Below, one piece after another: positions 52,951 to 61,863 of a stretch of DNA of 64,000 nucleotides. The stretch lies in the NCBI RefSeq assembly GCF_014822185.1, contig NZ_QVLR01000001.1, positions 1-64,000 of the forward strand. Reading direction: 5' to 3'. The first letter of the stretch is position 1. Every line of letters begins with the position of its first letter. Origin of the DNA: Azoarcus sp. Aa7 (GTDB lineage Bacteria > Pseudomonadota > Gammaproteobacteria > Burkholderiales > Rhodocyclaceae). The position numbers and the translations under genes are program-made. The notes below the pieces were generated by a model that worked only from the letters and a program-made list of their open reading frames with translations, ran no database searches and was not told where the DNA came from.

Positions 52951-54578
52951 TGCCGATCTTCCCCCGAAACGCGCAGCACGTAGTGGCGCGACAAGGTTTC
53001 CTCGCGCCGATGCGGATCGAGGAAGCGGATGTTGAGCCGCGTGACGCGGAACTCCGGACTCGCCGCGAGCTCCTCGACCCTCAGCCCCGCGCCCTCGATC
53101 GTCTTGCGCCCCGCATCGGCCGCGTACACCAGCACCGGGCCCCGGGCCGCCTTCAGCTCGTCGAGCGTCACCGGCGACGTGAGTTGTCCGGTGTAGAAAT
53201 CGAAGCTGTTCGCGCGCGCGCCGAAATGCCGCACCCCGCCGACGTCAATGCCACGCGCCTGCATGGGCTGTGCGAGATTGTTGCCTGCCTGGTAGCGCAA
53301 CAGCTGCGGATAGAAATTGAAGTTCTGCAGGAAATTGAACATCGCCGCGACCGCCACCGAGGCGAACACCAGCCGCGCCATGCCGTGCGCCGACCGCACC
53401 AGCACCACTCCCGCAAGCGCCAGCGCCACGACGCCGGCCGCGACGGCGACGCGGTCGAGCGGGAAGGCCCAGGCGTTGAACGCGAGCGCCAGCACGCCCA
53501 TCAGCCCCCACACCAACCCCTGCGCCAGCTTCGCGCCGCGCGGCGCCGGCGCCCGCATGCGCGGCACGAGCCAGGCGGCGAGCAGCACCGAGAACAGCGG
53601 CAGCAGGATGTTCAGGTAGTGCGGCAGTTTGAACCCGGAGCTCGAGATGATCCCGAACATCACCGCGATCGTGCCCAGCGTCAGCATCTCCTGCCCGGGC
53701 ACCGGCCGCAGGCGCGCCGCGACCAGTTCGCGCCCGCGCGCCCACACCGCCGCGGCGCCGAGCAGGCACCACGGCAGGAAGGCCCACACGAAGGTGTGGA
53801 AGAAGAACAGCGGATCGCTCCCGCCCGCCATGCCGAAGCGACCGCCGGACAGGCGCTCGAAGTTCTGCGACCACAGGATGAATTTCACGCCGTCGATGCC
53901 GAACTGGCGGTGGTAGGACCACAGCACCGGCGTCGCCAGGACCAGCGTCAGCAGCGCGAGCACCAGCCAGCGCGGATCGAAGAGCCCGCGCCAGTCGCGG
54001 CGGTACAGCAGATGCACGAAGATCGCGATCGCCGGCATCGCCACGCCGATCATCCCCTTGGTCGCGAAGCCCAGCGCGAGTCCGAGCGCGGCGAGCACGA
54101 GATTGCGCCAGCGGCGGTAGGTGGCGAACTCTGCGAGTTGCCAGATCGACAACGCGATCGCCGCGGTGAGCACCGCGTCCATGCGCACGTCGTTGTTCGC
54201 GAGGATGAAGGCGAGCGAGCTCGCGAGGAGCAGCGCCGCGATCCGCCCGACCTCGCGCGAATACAGCACCCGCCCGAGCCCGTAGGTCGCGTAGACGCCC
54301 AGCACGCTGAACAGCAGCGACGGCAGCTTGAACGCGAGCGTCGTCACGCCCAGCAGCTCGTAGGCGCCGGCCGCGAGCCAGAACAGCAGGTGCGGCTTGT
54401 CCAGATAGGGCTCGCCCTGGGTCACGAGCGACGCGTAGTCGCCGGTGAGATACATGTGCAGCGCGATCGTCGCGTGGTGCGCCGAATCGTTGTTCATCAG
54501 CGGCACGCAGAGACCGCCCAGATACACCACGCCCAACATCAGGTAGAAGCCGTACAGGTTTCGGGAATCGGGCGTCAC
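52947..54578 (-). CDS. GT-C family (ArnT/PMT-like) glycosyltransferase
   Basis: 543 aa with about twelve membrane helices. It opens with the ArnT-like loop LCVPLMNNDSAHHATIALHMYLTGDYASLVTQGEPYLDKPHLLFWLAAGAYELLG, where the acidic/YxDKP(P/H)L motif is the hallmark of this class. The final ~120 residues are a non-membrane domain. It transfers a sugar from polyprenyl phosphate to an extracytoplasmic acceptor (lipid A, lipid or protein). GTG start. First gene of the operon with the sialidase-like and small membrane proteins; divergent from gluQ with a 171-base gap. Confidence 0.88.
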   Translation of the reverse strand: MTPDSRNLYGFYLMLGVVYLGGLCVPLMNNDSAHHATIALHMYLTGDYASLVTQGEPYLDKPHLLFWLAAGAYELLGVTTLAFKLPSLLFSVLGVYATYGLGRVLYSREVGRIAALLLASSLAFILANNDVRMDAVLTAAIALSIWQLAEFATYRRWRNLVLAALGLALGFATKGMIGVAMPAIAIFVHLLYRRDWRGLFDPRWLVLALLTLVLATPVLWSYHRQFGIDGVKFILWSQNFERLSGGRFGMAGGSDPLFFFHTFVWAFLPWCLLGAAAVWARGRELVAARLRPVPGQEMLTLGTIAVMFGIISSSGFKLPHYLNILLPLFSVLLAAWLVPRMRAPAPRGAKLAQGLVWGLMGVLALAFNAWAFPLDRVAVAAGVVALALAGVVLVRSAHGMARLVFASVAVAAMFNFLQNFNFYPQLLRYQAGNNLAQPMQARGIDVGGVRHFGARANSFDFYTGQLTSPVTLDELKAARGPVLVYAADAGRKTIEGAGLRVEELAASPEFRVTRLNIRFLDPHRREETLSRHYVLRVSGEDRQ

Positions 54579-54749
54579 GATGGGGCGGGGCGGGAAGCCT
54601 TTGCAGGGGAGCGTGGTCGGATACCGCAGGCGGTTCGGGCATAGCCCGCGCCCCGCGGCGGCGGCAGGTTGCCGCGGGGCGCAATGTTATCATGCGCGGC
54701 TTGCGCCCCTGCGACCGCGCAGCGCCGCGCCCGCGACGTCCTCCGCCCC

Positions 54750-55676
54750 ATGCCCCCAGCACCCTCACCGTACATCGGCCGCTTCGCGCCCTCCCCGACC
54801 GGGCCGCTGCATTTCGGCTCGCTCGTCGCCGCGATCGGCAGCTATCTGGAGGCGCGCAGCCGCGGGGGGCGCTGGCTGCTGCGCATCGAGGACGTCGACG
54901 CCCCGCGCACGATCCCCGGCGCCGCCGACGCCATCATCGCGACACTGGCGCGCTTCGGCTTCGAATGGGACGGAGACATCGTCTGGCAGAGCCGGCGACT
55001 GGACGCCTACCGCACCGCCTTCGAACAGCTCAGGGCCGCAGGCCACGTCTTCCCCTGCGCCTGCACGCGCCGCGAGATGGCCGACTCCGCGCTCGCGCGC
55101 GACGGCTCGCGCATCTATCCCGGCACCTGCCGCAACGGCCTGCCGCCGGGCCGCAGCGCCCATGCGTGGCGCGTGCGCGCGCAAGGGACGGTGGCGTTCG
55201 ACGACCGCATCCAGGGCCGGCAGGAAGAGGATCTCGCGCGGGACGTCGGCGACTTCGTCGTGCTGCGCGGCGACGGGCAGTTCGCCTACCAGCTCGCGGT
55301 CGTCGTCGACGACGCGGCAACCGGCGTCACCGACATCGTGCGCGGCGCCGACCTCCTCGGCTCCACCGGCCGCCAGATCCACCTGCAGCATCTGCTGGGC
55401 GCGCCGACGCCCGGCTATGCGCATCTGCCGGTGGTCGTCAATGCGGCAGGCGAGAAGCTGTCGAAGCAGACGCTCGCCGCACCGATCGACGCCCTGCCGC
55501 CCGCCGCCGCGCTGGCGGCCGCGCTGGAATTCCTCGGCCACACGCCGCCCGCCGAGCTCGCGCGCGGGCCGCTGTCCGGGCTGTGGGCGTGGGCACGTGC
55601 AAACTGGAAGCTCGATCGCGTGCCGCGACGGAGTCAGGCGCAAGCACCGGCCGGGCTCGCCGCTACCGAGTCCTGA
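54750..55676 (+). CDS. gluQ: Glutamyl-Q tRNA(Asp) synthetase
   Basis: 308 aa. A truncated GluRS: the HIGH-like FAPSPTGPLHFGSLVAAIGSYLEARS, RIEDVDAPRTIPGAADAI, zinc ligands in CACTRRE and the distal YPGTC, and the KMSKS-like EKLSKQ near 236. It lacks the anticodon-binding domain, as GluQ-RS does, and attaches glutamate to queuosine in tRNA(Asp). The ATG at 54750 immediately precedes the family's normal N-terminus; no strong ribosome-binding site is evident. It converges with the SDR gene. Confidence 0.94.
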   Translation: MPPAPSPYIGRFAPSPTGPLHFGSLVAAIGSYLEARSRGGRWLLRIEDVDAPRTIPGAADAIIATLARFGFEWDGDIVWQSRRLDAYRTAFEQLRAAGHVFPCACTRREMADSALARDGSRIYPGTCRNGLPPGRSAHAWRVRAQGTVAFDDRIQGRQEEDLARDVGDFVVLRGDGQFAYQLAVVVDDAATGVTDIVRGADLLGSTGRQIHLQHLLGAPTPGYAHLPVVVNAAGEKLSKQTLAAPIDALPPAAALAAALEFLGHTPPAELARGPLSGLWAWARANWKLDRVPRRSQAQAPAGLAATES

Positions 55677-55683
55677 CGCCGCC

Positions 55684-56394
55684 CTACCACGGGATCGGCT
55701 GGCAATCGCGGAAGAAGCCGCCGGTCGGCCCGTCCTCGGGCAGCGTCGCCGCCCACACCACGCATTCGATGCCCTCCTCGGGCAGGCGCGGGGCCTCCGG
55801 CCCGCCGAGATCCGTGCGGCACCAGCCGGGGCACACCGAATTGACCTTGATCCGGGTTCCCGCAAGTTCGGCCGCAAGGATGCGCGTCAGCGCGTTGAGC
55901 GCCGTCTTCGACATGCGGTAGGCGGGCGTGCCCGCGTCCATTTCCGCCAGCTGCCCCATGCTCGACGCGAGATTGACGACCCGCCCCGCGCGGCTCGTGC
56001 GCATCAGCGGCACCAGCGCCTGCGTGAGGCGCAGCGTCCCGATCAGGTTCGTCTCCAGCGTCTCGCGCACCTGCTCGAGCGGCAGATCGAGGATGCTGGT
56101 GGAGTGGCGATCGATCAGGATGCCGGCGTTGTTGATGAGCACGTCGACACGCCCGAAGCGCCCTGCGATCCGGTCGCGCAGCGCATTCACCGAGGCGTCG
56201 TCGGTGATGTCGAGCTGCTGCGGCTCGACGACGTGGCCGCTGATGGCGAGCTTCGAGCGCAGCGGCTCGAGGTCGTCGGGGTTGCGTGCGGTGGCGACGA
56301 CCAGGTAGCCGTCCATCGTCGCGAGGCGTTGCGCCGCCGCGCGCCCGAGGCCACGGCTCGCCCCGCTGACGACCGAGATGATGCGATCTTCCAT
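55684..56394 (-). CDS. Short-chain dehydrogenase/reductase (classical)
   Basis: 236 aa. TG-like cofactor motif SGASRGLGRAAAQRL (about 10-24), DITDDASVN, INNAG near 88-92, catalytic Ser in NLASSMGQL and YRMSK (Tyr/Lys about 158-162), PGWCRTDLGG after it. The fold is carbonyl-reductase-like (family similar to plant/animal carbonyl reductases), NADP-preferring by ARN after beta-2. The substrate is unknown. It is followed upstream by DUF2789 on the same strand; the 48-base gap suggests co-transcription. Confidence 0.85.
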   Translation of the reverse strand: MEDRIISVVSGASRGLGRAAAQRLATMDGYLVVATARNPDDLEPLRSKLAISGHVVEPQQLDITDDASVNALRDRIAGRFGRVDVLINNAGILIDRHSTSILDLPLEQVRETLETNLIGTLRLTQALVPLMRTSRAGRVVNLASSMGQLAEMDAGTPAYRMSKTALNALTRILAAELAGTRIKVNSVCPGWCRTDLGGPEAPRLPEEGIECVVWAATLPEDGPTGGFFRDCQPIPW

Positions 56395-56442
56395 GATGGG
56401 CCTCCCCGTCGCGCGCTGAACCGCAACGCGCGGAAGCGGGTT

Positions 56443-56676
56443 TCAGGAGCGCAGGCGCGCGTTGAGCTGGTCGACGATCTCGGCCCAGTCCGCGTCCTCC
56501 TTCAGCTCCTCGCTGAGAAAGGCCGCCTGCTGCGGCGACCAGAACGGCGCCTGGGCGAGTTCCACGCCGCACGGCAGGGGCGCGTGCGCGGCGATGAAAC
56601 GCTCGATCGCGGAGTCGTCGGACGGCAGCCCGAGCTGGGCAAACAGATTGCTCATCGTGTGGAGCGGCTGTTCCAT
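56443..56676 (-). CDS. DUF2789 family protein
   Basis: 77 aa beginning MEQPLHTMSNLFAQLGLPSDDSAIERFI, the conserved DUF2789 opening, and ending AFLSEELKEDADWAEIVDQLNARL. Small soluble helical protein; no function is known for the family. AGGAGGTGACCC directly before the ATG is an ideal ribosome-binding site. It probably shares a transcript with the SDR gene downstream. Confidence 0.9.
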   Translation of the reverse strand: MEQPLHTMSNLFAQLGLPSDDSAIERFIAAHAPLPCGVELAQAPFWSPQQAAFLSEELKEDADWAEIVDQLNARLRS

Positions 56677-56779
56677 GGGTCACCTCCTGGGGATGGGCGG
56701 CACCTGTGCGACGCGCATCGCACAGCGCCAAACAGATTTTCGACCTTGCCGCCCCGGTCGAGTTCAGCCCGGCACGGCC

Positions 56780-57937
56780 TCAGTTGTGCCGGCCGTAGCC
56801 GGCCACGCCGATCGCCAGACGCACCACCTGATAGGCCGCCCAGCTCGCCGCCCGGCGTAGCCGCGACAAGCGCCCCCAGTCTCCGCTGCGCAACTCGTGC
56901 GCGCCGTTCGCGCGCGCGCGCTCGAGGCTCGCGCGCAGGTCCGCGGCAAACCCCGCATCGTCGATCACGACGTTCGCCTCGCGCGCGAGCAACAGGCTGA
57001 ACGGATCGATGTTGCTCGACCCGACCGTCGCCCACTGACCGTCGACCACGGCGACCTTTGCGTGCAGGACGCTCTGCCGGTACTCGAACAGGCGGATGCC
57101 GCGCGCGAGGAAGAAGGGGTACAGCGCGCGCGTTGCGTACTGCAGCATCGGATGATCCGACACCCCCTGCAGCAGCAGCAGCACCTCCACGCCACGCTCG
57201 GCGGCATCCACCAGCGCTTGTCGGAAGCGCCGTCCGGGAAAGAAATACGCGCAGGCGATCACCACCTCGCGCCGTGCCGCGCCGATCGCGTCGAGGTAGG
57301 CCTCCTCGATGTCGCGACGATGGCGCAGGTTGTCCCGGATCAGGAAGCACGCGCGCACGCCGCCCGCCGGCTCGGTGCGCGCCGGCGCGACGAGCGGCTG
57401 CGGACGCCGCCGCCGCAGCCCGGCCCACGCGACCAGCCGCCACACGTGATGCATCGAATGCAGGATCGGCTCGACCAGCGGCCCCTCGACGCGCACCGCG
57501 TAGTCGTAGCGCGGATGCGGGGGACCGTCGCGCGTCAGGTCGTCGACGATGTTGATGCCGCCGACGAAAGCCACGCGCCCGTCGACGACCACGAGCTTGC
57601 GATGCAGGCGGCGCAGGCGGTGGCGGCGCATCGCGAAGACGCGCAGCTCGCGGCGGTAGATCTGCACGCCGACGCCGCTGGCGACGAGGCCCGGCATCAC
57701 CGAACGCACGAAGGCACGGCCACCGAAGCCGTCCACCAGCACGCGCACCGCGACGCCGCGCGCGACCGCGCGCGCCAGGGCCGCCGCAACCTGGGTTCCG
57801 GCCCCATCGTTCTCGAAGATATAGGTCTCGAGGAAGATCTCGCGCTCGGCCGCATCGATCGCTTTCAGCAAGGCGGGGAAATAGTCCGCGCCGTTTTCCA
57901 GCAGGGCGATCGCATTGCCGCCGACGAAGGCGCTCAC
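56780..57937 (-). CDS. clsB: Cardiolipin synthase ClsB (phospholipase D superfamily)
   Basis: 385 aa. Two HKD motifs: HRKLVVVDGRVAFVGGIN (about 107) and HAKVAVVDGQWATVGSSNID (about 290), each followed by the usual GG/GS-N. No N-terminal membrane segments, as in ClsB (E. coli YbhO). ClsB makes cardiolipin or phosphatidylglycerol from phospholipids at the inner membrane. GTG at 57937 overlaps the stop of the EEP gene (GTGA), matching the ybhP-ybhO order of enterobacteria. Confidence 0.9.
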   Translation of the reverse strand: MSAFVGGNAIALLENGADYFPALLKAIDAAEREIFLETYIFENDGAGTQVAAALARAVARGVAVRVLVDGFGGRAFVRSVMPGLVASGVGVQIYRRELRVFAMRRHRLRRLHRKLVVVDGRVAFVGGINIVDDLTRDGPPHPRYDYAVRVEGPLVEPILHSMHHVWRLVAWAGLRRRRPQPLVAPARTEPAGGVRACFLIRDNLRHRRDIEEAYLDAIGAARREVVIACAYFFPGRRFRQALVDAAERGVEVLLLLQGVSDHPMLQYATRALYPFFLARGIRLFEYRQSVLHAKVAVVDGQWATVGSSNIDPFSLLLAREANVVIDDAGFAADLRASLERARANGAHELRSGDWGRLSRLRRAASWAAYQVVRLAIGVAGYGRHN

Positions 57938-58683
57938 CCGGCCGGCTCCAGTTCCGCGGTAAGGGCGGCGTGATCGGAAATCCGCGACCAGGGCGGACCG
58001 GAATGCACCTCGGCATGCTTAACGACGAAGCCCCGCACGTAGATGCGATCGAGCCGGAACACCGGCAACCTGCTCGGGAAGCTGCGCGGCGGACGACCGC
58101 GCCCGGAGTCGAACGCATCCTGGACGCGCAAACGCTCGACCAGCAGATCCTGCGCCCGGTTGCGCCAGTCGTTGAAGTCGCCCGCGATGATCAGCGGCGC
58201 ACCATCCGGCGCCAGGCACTCCATGCGGTCGGCCAGCGCCTCCATCTGCCTTCGCCGGCTGCCCGCGAAGAGCCCCAGGTGCGCACACACGCAATGCACC
58301 GGCAGCTCGATCCCGGGCACCTGCACCTCGCAATGCAGCAGCCCGCGGCGCTCGAAGCGGTGATCGGAAACGTCCTGGTTGCTCGACGAGACAATCGGGA
58401 ATCGGCTCAGGATCGCGTTGCCGTGGTGGCCGTGGTCATAGACAGCGTTACCGCCATAGGCGGTCTGGTGCCACACGTCCTCGGCGAGGAACTCATGCTG
58501 CGGCGGCTCGGGCCAGCCAGGATGGCGGCTCGCATGCCCCAGGTGCAGCCCCTGCACCTCTTGCAGGAACACGAGGTCGACGTCGAGGCTGCGCAGGCGG
58601 TCGCGCAGTTCGTGGATCACCATGCGGCGATTGAACTGCGAGAACCCCTTGTGGATGTTGTAGGTGCAGATGCGCAGCGTCAT
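57934..58683 (-). CDS. Endonuclease/exonuclease/phosphatase family protein (YbhP-like)
   Basis: 249 aa. EEP fold motifs: RICTYNIHKGFSQFN (Asn for metal), FLQEVQGLHLGH (catalytic Glu near 42), HCVCAHLGLF, IIAGDFNDWRN and the final ISDHAALTAEL. Homologues are encoded next to clsB and may act on phospholipid head groups or nucleic acids; the substrate is not settled. It heads the pair with clsB; nadA lies 22 bases upstream on the same strand, so all three may be one transcript. Confidence 0.88.
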   Translation of the reverse strand: MTLRICTYNIHKGFSQFNRRMVIHELRDRLRSLDVDLVFLQEVQGLHLGHASRHPGWPEPPQHEFLAEDVWHQTAYGGNAVYDHGHHGNAILSRFPIVSSSNQDVSDHRFERRGLLHCEVQVPGIELPVHCVCAHLGLFAGSRRRQMEALADRMECLAPDGAPLIIAGDFNDWRNRAQDLLVERLRVQDAFDSGRGRPPRSFPSRLPVFRLDRIYVRGFVVKHAEVHSGPPWSRISDHAALTAELEPAG

Positions 58684-58705
58684 GGTCTGGCCTCCGCACC
58701 GTTGG

Positions 58706-59806
58706 TCAGGACACCGCCAACATCCGGTCCAGCGCCACCTTCGCGAGTTCGGCCTCGTGCGGGGGCACCTGAATGTGATTGACGATCTTGCCGTCGGCGA
58801 GATTCTCCAGCGTCCATGCCAGATGCTGCGGGTCGATGCGCTGCATCGTCGAGCACATGCACACCGTGGGCGCCATGAACTGCACGATCTTGCCTTCCGG
58901 CTTCACTTCCTCGGCCAGGCGATTGACCAGGTTCAGCTCCGTGCCGACCAGCCAGCGCGTGTTCGGCGCGGCGTTCTTGATCACGTTGATGATGTACTCG
59001 GTCGAACCGACATAGTCGGAATTCACGCACACCTCAAGGCTGCTTTCCGGGTGCGAGATCACCAGCCCCTCCGGATGCTGCATGCGCCAGCGGCGGATGT
59101 GGTTTTCCTGGAACATCTGGTGCACCGAGCAGTGCCCCTTCCACAGCAGGATCTTCGCGTTGCGGATCTGCTCCGGCGTAAGGCCGCCGTATTCGAGATC
59201 CGGATCCCACACCACCATCTGCTCGAGCGGAATGCCCTTCTTGTAGCCCGTCCAGCGCCCGAGATGCTGATCGGGGAAGAACAGCACCTTCTCGCGCTGC
59301 GCGAACGCCCAGTCGAGGATCGTCGGCGCGTTCGTCGACGTGCACACGATGCCGCCGTGCTCGCCGCAGAAGGCCTTCAGGTCGGCTGCCGAATTGATGT
59401 AGGTCACCGGCGTGATCAGCGCATCGGGAGCACCGAGCACTTCGCGCAGTTCGCGCCAGCAGCGCTCGACCTTCGCGAGGTTGGCCATGTCCGCCATCGA
59501 GCAGCCGGCCGCGAGATCGGGCAGGATCGCCTTCTGGTGCGGCTGCGACATGATGTCCGCCACTTCGGCCATGAAATGCACGCCGCAGAAAACGATGAAC
59601 TCCGCGTCGGTCTGCGACGCGAGCCGCGACAGCTTGAGCGAGTCGCCGGTCAGGTCGGCGTGCTGGTACACATCGGCGCGCTGGTAGTGATGGCACAACA
59701 GCACGGCCCGCTCGCCGAGGCGCGCGCGCGCGGCGCGGATGCGCTCCTGGGCCTCGTCGTCGCGCAAGGCATTGAATCGGTCGAAACTGATGGTGGCAGT
59801 CGGCAT
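58706..59806 (-). CDS. nadA: Quinolinate synthase A
   Basis: 366 aa from ATG at 59806. Conserved segments CHHYQRADVYQHADLTGDSLKLSRLA, CGVHFMAEVADIM (first cluster Cys), the SADLKAFCGEHGGIVCTSTNA motif (second Cys), HPESSLEVC and FMAPTVCMCSTMQRIDPQHLAWTLENL (third Cys) are those of [4Fe-4S] NadA. It condenses iminoaspartate and DHAP into quinolinate for NAD synthesis. An in-frame TTG at 59839 would add 11 residues. nadB and nadC are not in the window. Confidence 0.96.
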   Translation of the reverse strand: MPTATISFDRFNALRDDEAQERIRAARARLGERAVLLCHHYQRADVYQHADLTGDSLKLSRLASQTDAEFIVFCGVHFMAEVADIMSQPHQKAILPDLAAGCSMADMANLAKVERCWRELREVLGAPDALITPVTYINSAADLKAFCGEHGGIVCTSTNAPTILDWAFAQREKVLFFPDQHLGRWTGYKKGIPLEQMVVWDPDLEYGGLTPEQIRNAKILLWKGHCSVHQMFQENHIRRWRMQHPEGLVISHPESSLEVCVNSDYVGSTEYIINVIKNAAPNTRWLVGTELNLVNRLAEEVKPEGKIVQFMAPTVCMCSTMQRIDPQHLAWTLENLADGKIVNHIQVPPHEAELAKVALDRMLAVS

Positions 59807-59894
59807 CGTCTTCGGTACTTCGGTCGCAATAATCGTCAATCAAACCGGCTGCGCGCCGGCGTGTCAAATCGCTGAGAACGGCAAAAGCACGCGC

Positions 59895-60356
59895 TCAGCC
59901 CTGGTGCCAGGGCAGCCCGGCATGACGCCAGCCGCCGATGTGGTTGCGCCGGCCGTTCGCGTCGCGGTCGCCCTCGAACCCTTCCAGCACGTTGTAGCAG
60001 CTCCGGTAGCCGGCCTCGGTCGCAGCCCGCGCAGCCTTGTCGGAGCGTGCCCCCGAACGGCACATGAACATCACCAGCGCTTCGGGATCGACTTCGCGCC
60101 CGAACTGCGCGAGGAAGTGCGAATTGGGCACGTTGCCCGGATAGCCCATCCACTCGATCTCGACCGCGCCGGGCACGCGACCGACCCAGTCCCATTCGGC
60201 GCGCGTGCGCACGTCGACGAGCTTCGCGCCGGGCGCGAGCTGCCACACCTCATAGGCCTCGGCCGGCGTCAGCGCGCCCGCATACGGCAGCTTCATCTCC
60301 TGCGCTCGCTGCTGGGCGAGGCGGAGCAGGTCGGTCAACTTTCCCATTGCATCCAT
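59895..60356 (-). CDS. Rhodanese-domain protein
   Basis: 153 aa from ATG at 60356 (ATG at 60347 is also possible). A single rhodanese domain: LVDVRTRAEWDWVGRVPGAVEIEWMGYP and active-site loop MCRSGARSDKAARAA (Cys near 100), then GYRSCYNVLEGFEGDRDANGRRNHIGGWR, a typical bacterial single-domain rhodanese ending. It probably carries persulfide sulfur. It is divergent from the CDF gene with ~50 bases between starts. Confidence 0.88.
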   Translation of the reverse strand: MDAMGKLTDLLRLAQQRAQEMKLPYAGALTPAEAYEVWQLAPGAKLVDVRTRAEWDWVGRVPGAVEIEWMGYPGNVPNSHFLAQFGREVDPEALVMFMCRSGARSDKAARAATEAGYRSCYNVLEGFEGDRDANGRRNHIGGWRHAGLPWHQG

Positions 60357-60407
60357 CCGGATAGAATTGCTCGATCGAAACTTGAGTATACCCATACCGC
60401 TGGCGCC

Positions 60408-61586
60408 ATGGACCACCCGACATCAGGCAAGTCGCGTCGCAGCGGCGCCGACGAGGCGCGCAGCCGCGGCATACAGCGCGTCGCGCTCGCGGCGATCGCC
60501 ACGAACACAGTGCTATTCATCGGCCAGATCGCCGTCGGACTGTTCGCACACGCGTTCAGCCTGGTCGCCGATTCCGCGCACACGCTCTCCGACCTCTTCA
60601 CCGACCTGCTCGTCCTCATGGCCGGGCGGCGCGGCGCCGAGCCGGCCGACCGCGACCACCCCTACGGCCATGGCCGCATCGAGACCGCCGTCTCGCTGCT
60701 GCTGGGGCTCGTGCTCGCCGGCGTCGGCACGGGCTTCCTGTGGAGCTCGGGCCAGCGCCTGCAGCACATGGACGCGGCCCTGCCGCTGCACCCCGCGGCC
60801 CTCGGCATGGCCCTCGTGACCCTCGTCGCGAAGGAGGTCCTGTTCCGCTACACCCTCGCCGCGAGCCGGCGCCTGAAGGCCCCCGTGCTGGAAGCCAACG
60901 CCTGGCATGCACGCTCCGACGCCGCATCCTCGCTGGTCGTCGCGGTCGGCATCGGCGGCAGCCTGGCCGGCTACCCCTTTCTCGAGCCGCTCGCGGCCGC
61001 CCTCGTCGGCTTCCTGATCCTGCACATGGGCCTGCGCCTCGCCTGGAAGGCCGTGCGCGAACTCATCGACACCGGCCTGTCCGAGCAGGAAGTCGCACGC
61101 ATCCGCGACACCATCCGCGCAACGCCGGGCGTCATCGGCCTGCACGACCTGCGCACCCGCCGCATGGCCGATCGCGTGTTGTGCGACGCCCACATCCAGG
61201 TCGACCCGCGCATCACCGTGTCCGAAGGGCACCAGATTTCCGACACGGTGTACCTCCGCGTGCGCGCCGCACACCCCGAAGTGCGCGAGGTGCTGGTGCA
61301 TGTCGATGCCGAAAACGATGCAGCCCTGCAGGGCGCCGGCCCCACCCCTCTGCCCGAACGCACCGAAATCGTGTACACCCTTGAAGCCCTGTTCGACCGG
61401 CCGCTCGCAACACCGCCGCGCGTGCTGATCCACTACCTCGGCGACCGCATCGAGGCCGAGGTGATCCTCGGCGCGGCCGACCTCGACGGAATCCCCCGCG
61501 ACGAGCTGCGCCTGCGCATCGACGCCCTGCTCGCGGAGCGTCCGCACTACCGGGCCGTCACCATCCTGGGCCGGATTGCACCTTGA
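60408..61586 (+). CDS. Cation diffusion facilitator (CDF) transporter with extended C-terminus
   Basis: 392 aa. Six transmembrane helices with metal-binding motifs in TM2 (SLVADSAHTLSDLFTD) and TM5 (HARSDAASS), both of the H/D-x3-D type. A standard CDF cytoplasmic domain covers ~205-295 (VRELIDTGLSEQEVARI...HIQVDPRITVSEGHQIS...VHVDAEND). A further ~85 residues (LPERTEIVYTLEALF...AVTILGRIAP) resemble a second, degenerate copy of that domain, making it longer than the usual ~300 aa. It exports a divalent cation such as Zn, Fe or Mn. The stop codon lies inside an NtrC-type site of glnA. Confidence 0.87.
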   Translation: MDHPTSGKSRRSGADEARSRGIQRVALAAIATNTVLFIGQIAVGLFAHAFSLVADSAHTLSDLFTDLLVLMAGRRGAEPADRDHPYGHGRIETAVSLLLGLVLAGVGTGFLWSSGQRLQHMDAALPLHPAALGMALVTLVAKEVLFRYTLAASRRLKAPVLEANAWHARSDAASSLVVAVGIGGSLAGYPFLEPLAAALVGFLILHMGLRLAWKAVRELIDTGLSEQEVARIRDTIRATPGVIGLHDLRTRRMADRVLCDAHIQVDPRITVSEGHQISDTVYLRVRAAHPEVREVLVHVDAENDAALQGAGPTPLPERTEIVYTLEALFDRPLATPPRVLIHYLGDRIEAEVILGAADLDGIPRDELRLRIDALLAERPHYRAVTILGRIAP

Positions 61587-61623
61587 CGGTGCATACACAG
61601 CGCACGGCGCACTATTTCGGTGC
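61577..61623. promoter_or_regulatory. Two NtrC-type enhancer sites upstream of glnA
   Basis: TGCACC-N5-GGTGCA at 61577-61593 is a perfect NtrC consensus dyad, and GCAC-N7-GTGC at 61609-61623 repeats the same half-sites. Their centres are 31 bases apart, about three helical turns, which allows two NtrC dimers on one DNA face. The first overlaps the end of the CDF gene. Confidence 0.75.
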
Positions 61624-61779
61624 ATGCGCAGACCTTCTCGCCGCCTAGCCCGAACCCGCAGTGCTTTCCGTCCCTTCTTCCGCCACTTCGGCCGCAGCCT
61701 TGCGCGCATCGTTCACGCGCGTCCGTGATACGCGCGGTCGCCCTTGTGGCACAATGCCCGGCAAAGTTGAACTTACGCA

Positions 61780-61795
61780 TGGCATGGATACTGCT
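61780..61795 (+). promoter_or_regulatory. Sigma-54 (-24/-12) promoter of glnA
   Basis: TGGCATGGATACTGCT matches TGGCAC-N5-TTGCW with the invariant GG and GC exactly 10 bases apart. The start of transcription would be near 61806, leaving a ~58-base leader to the glnA ATG and placing the NtrC sites about 190 and 220 bases upstream. Confidence 0.65.
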
Positions 61796-61863
61796 TACCT
61801 CCGCCCCATCGGAAGTTTTCCGTTACCAACAACCGCTTTCGCCTCTTCTCACCAGGAGTGAAT

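Noticed and set aside
61747-61762. TGGCACAATGCCCGGC as the glnA sigma-54 promoter
   Set aside because: GG and GC are 11 bases apart instead of 10 and the -12 TTGC is absent; the element at 61780-61795 fits better.
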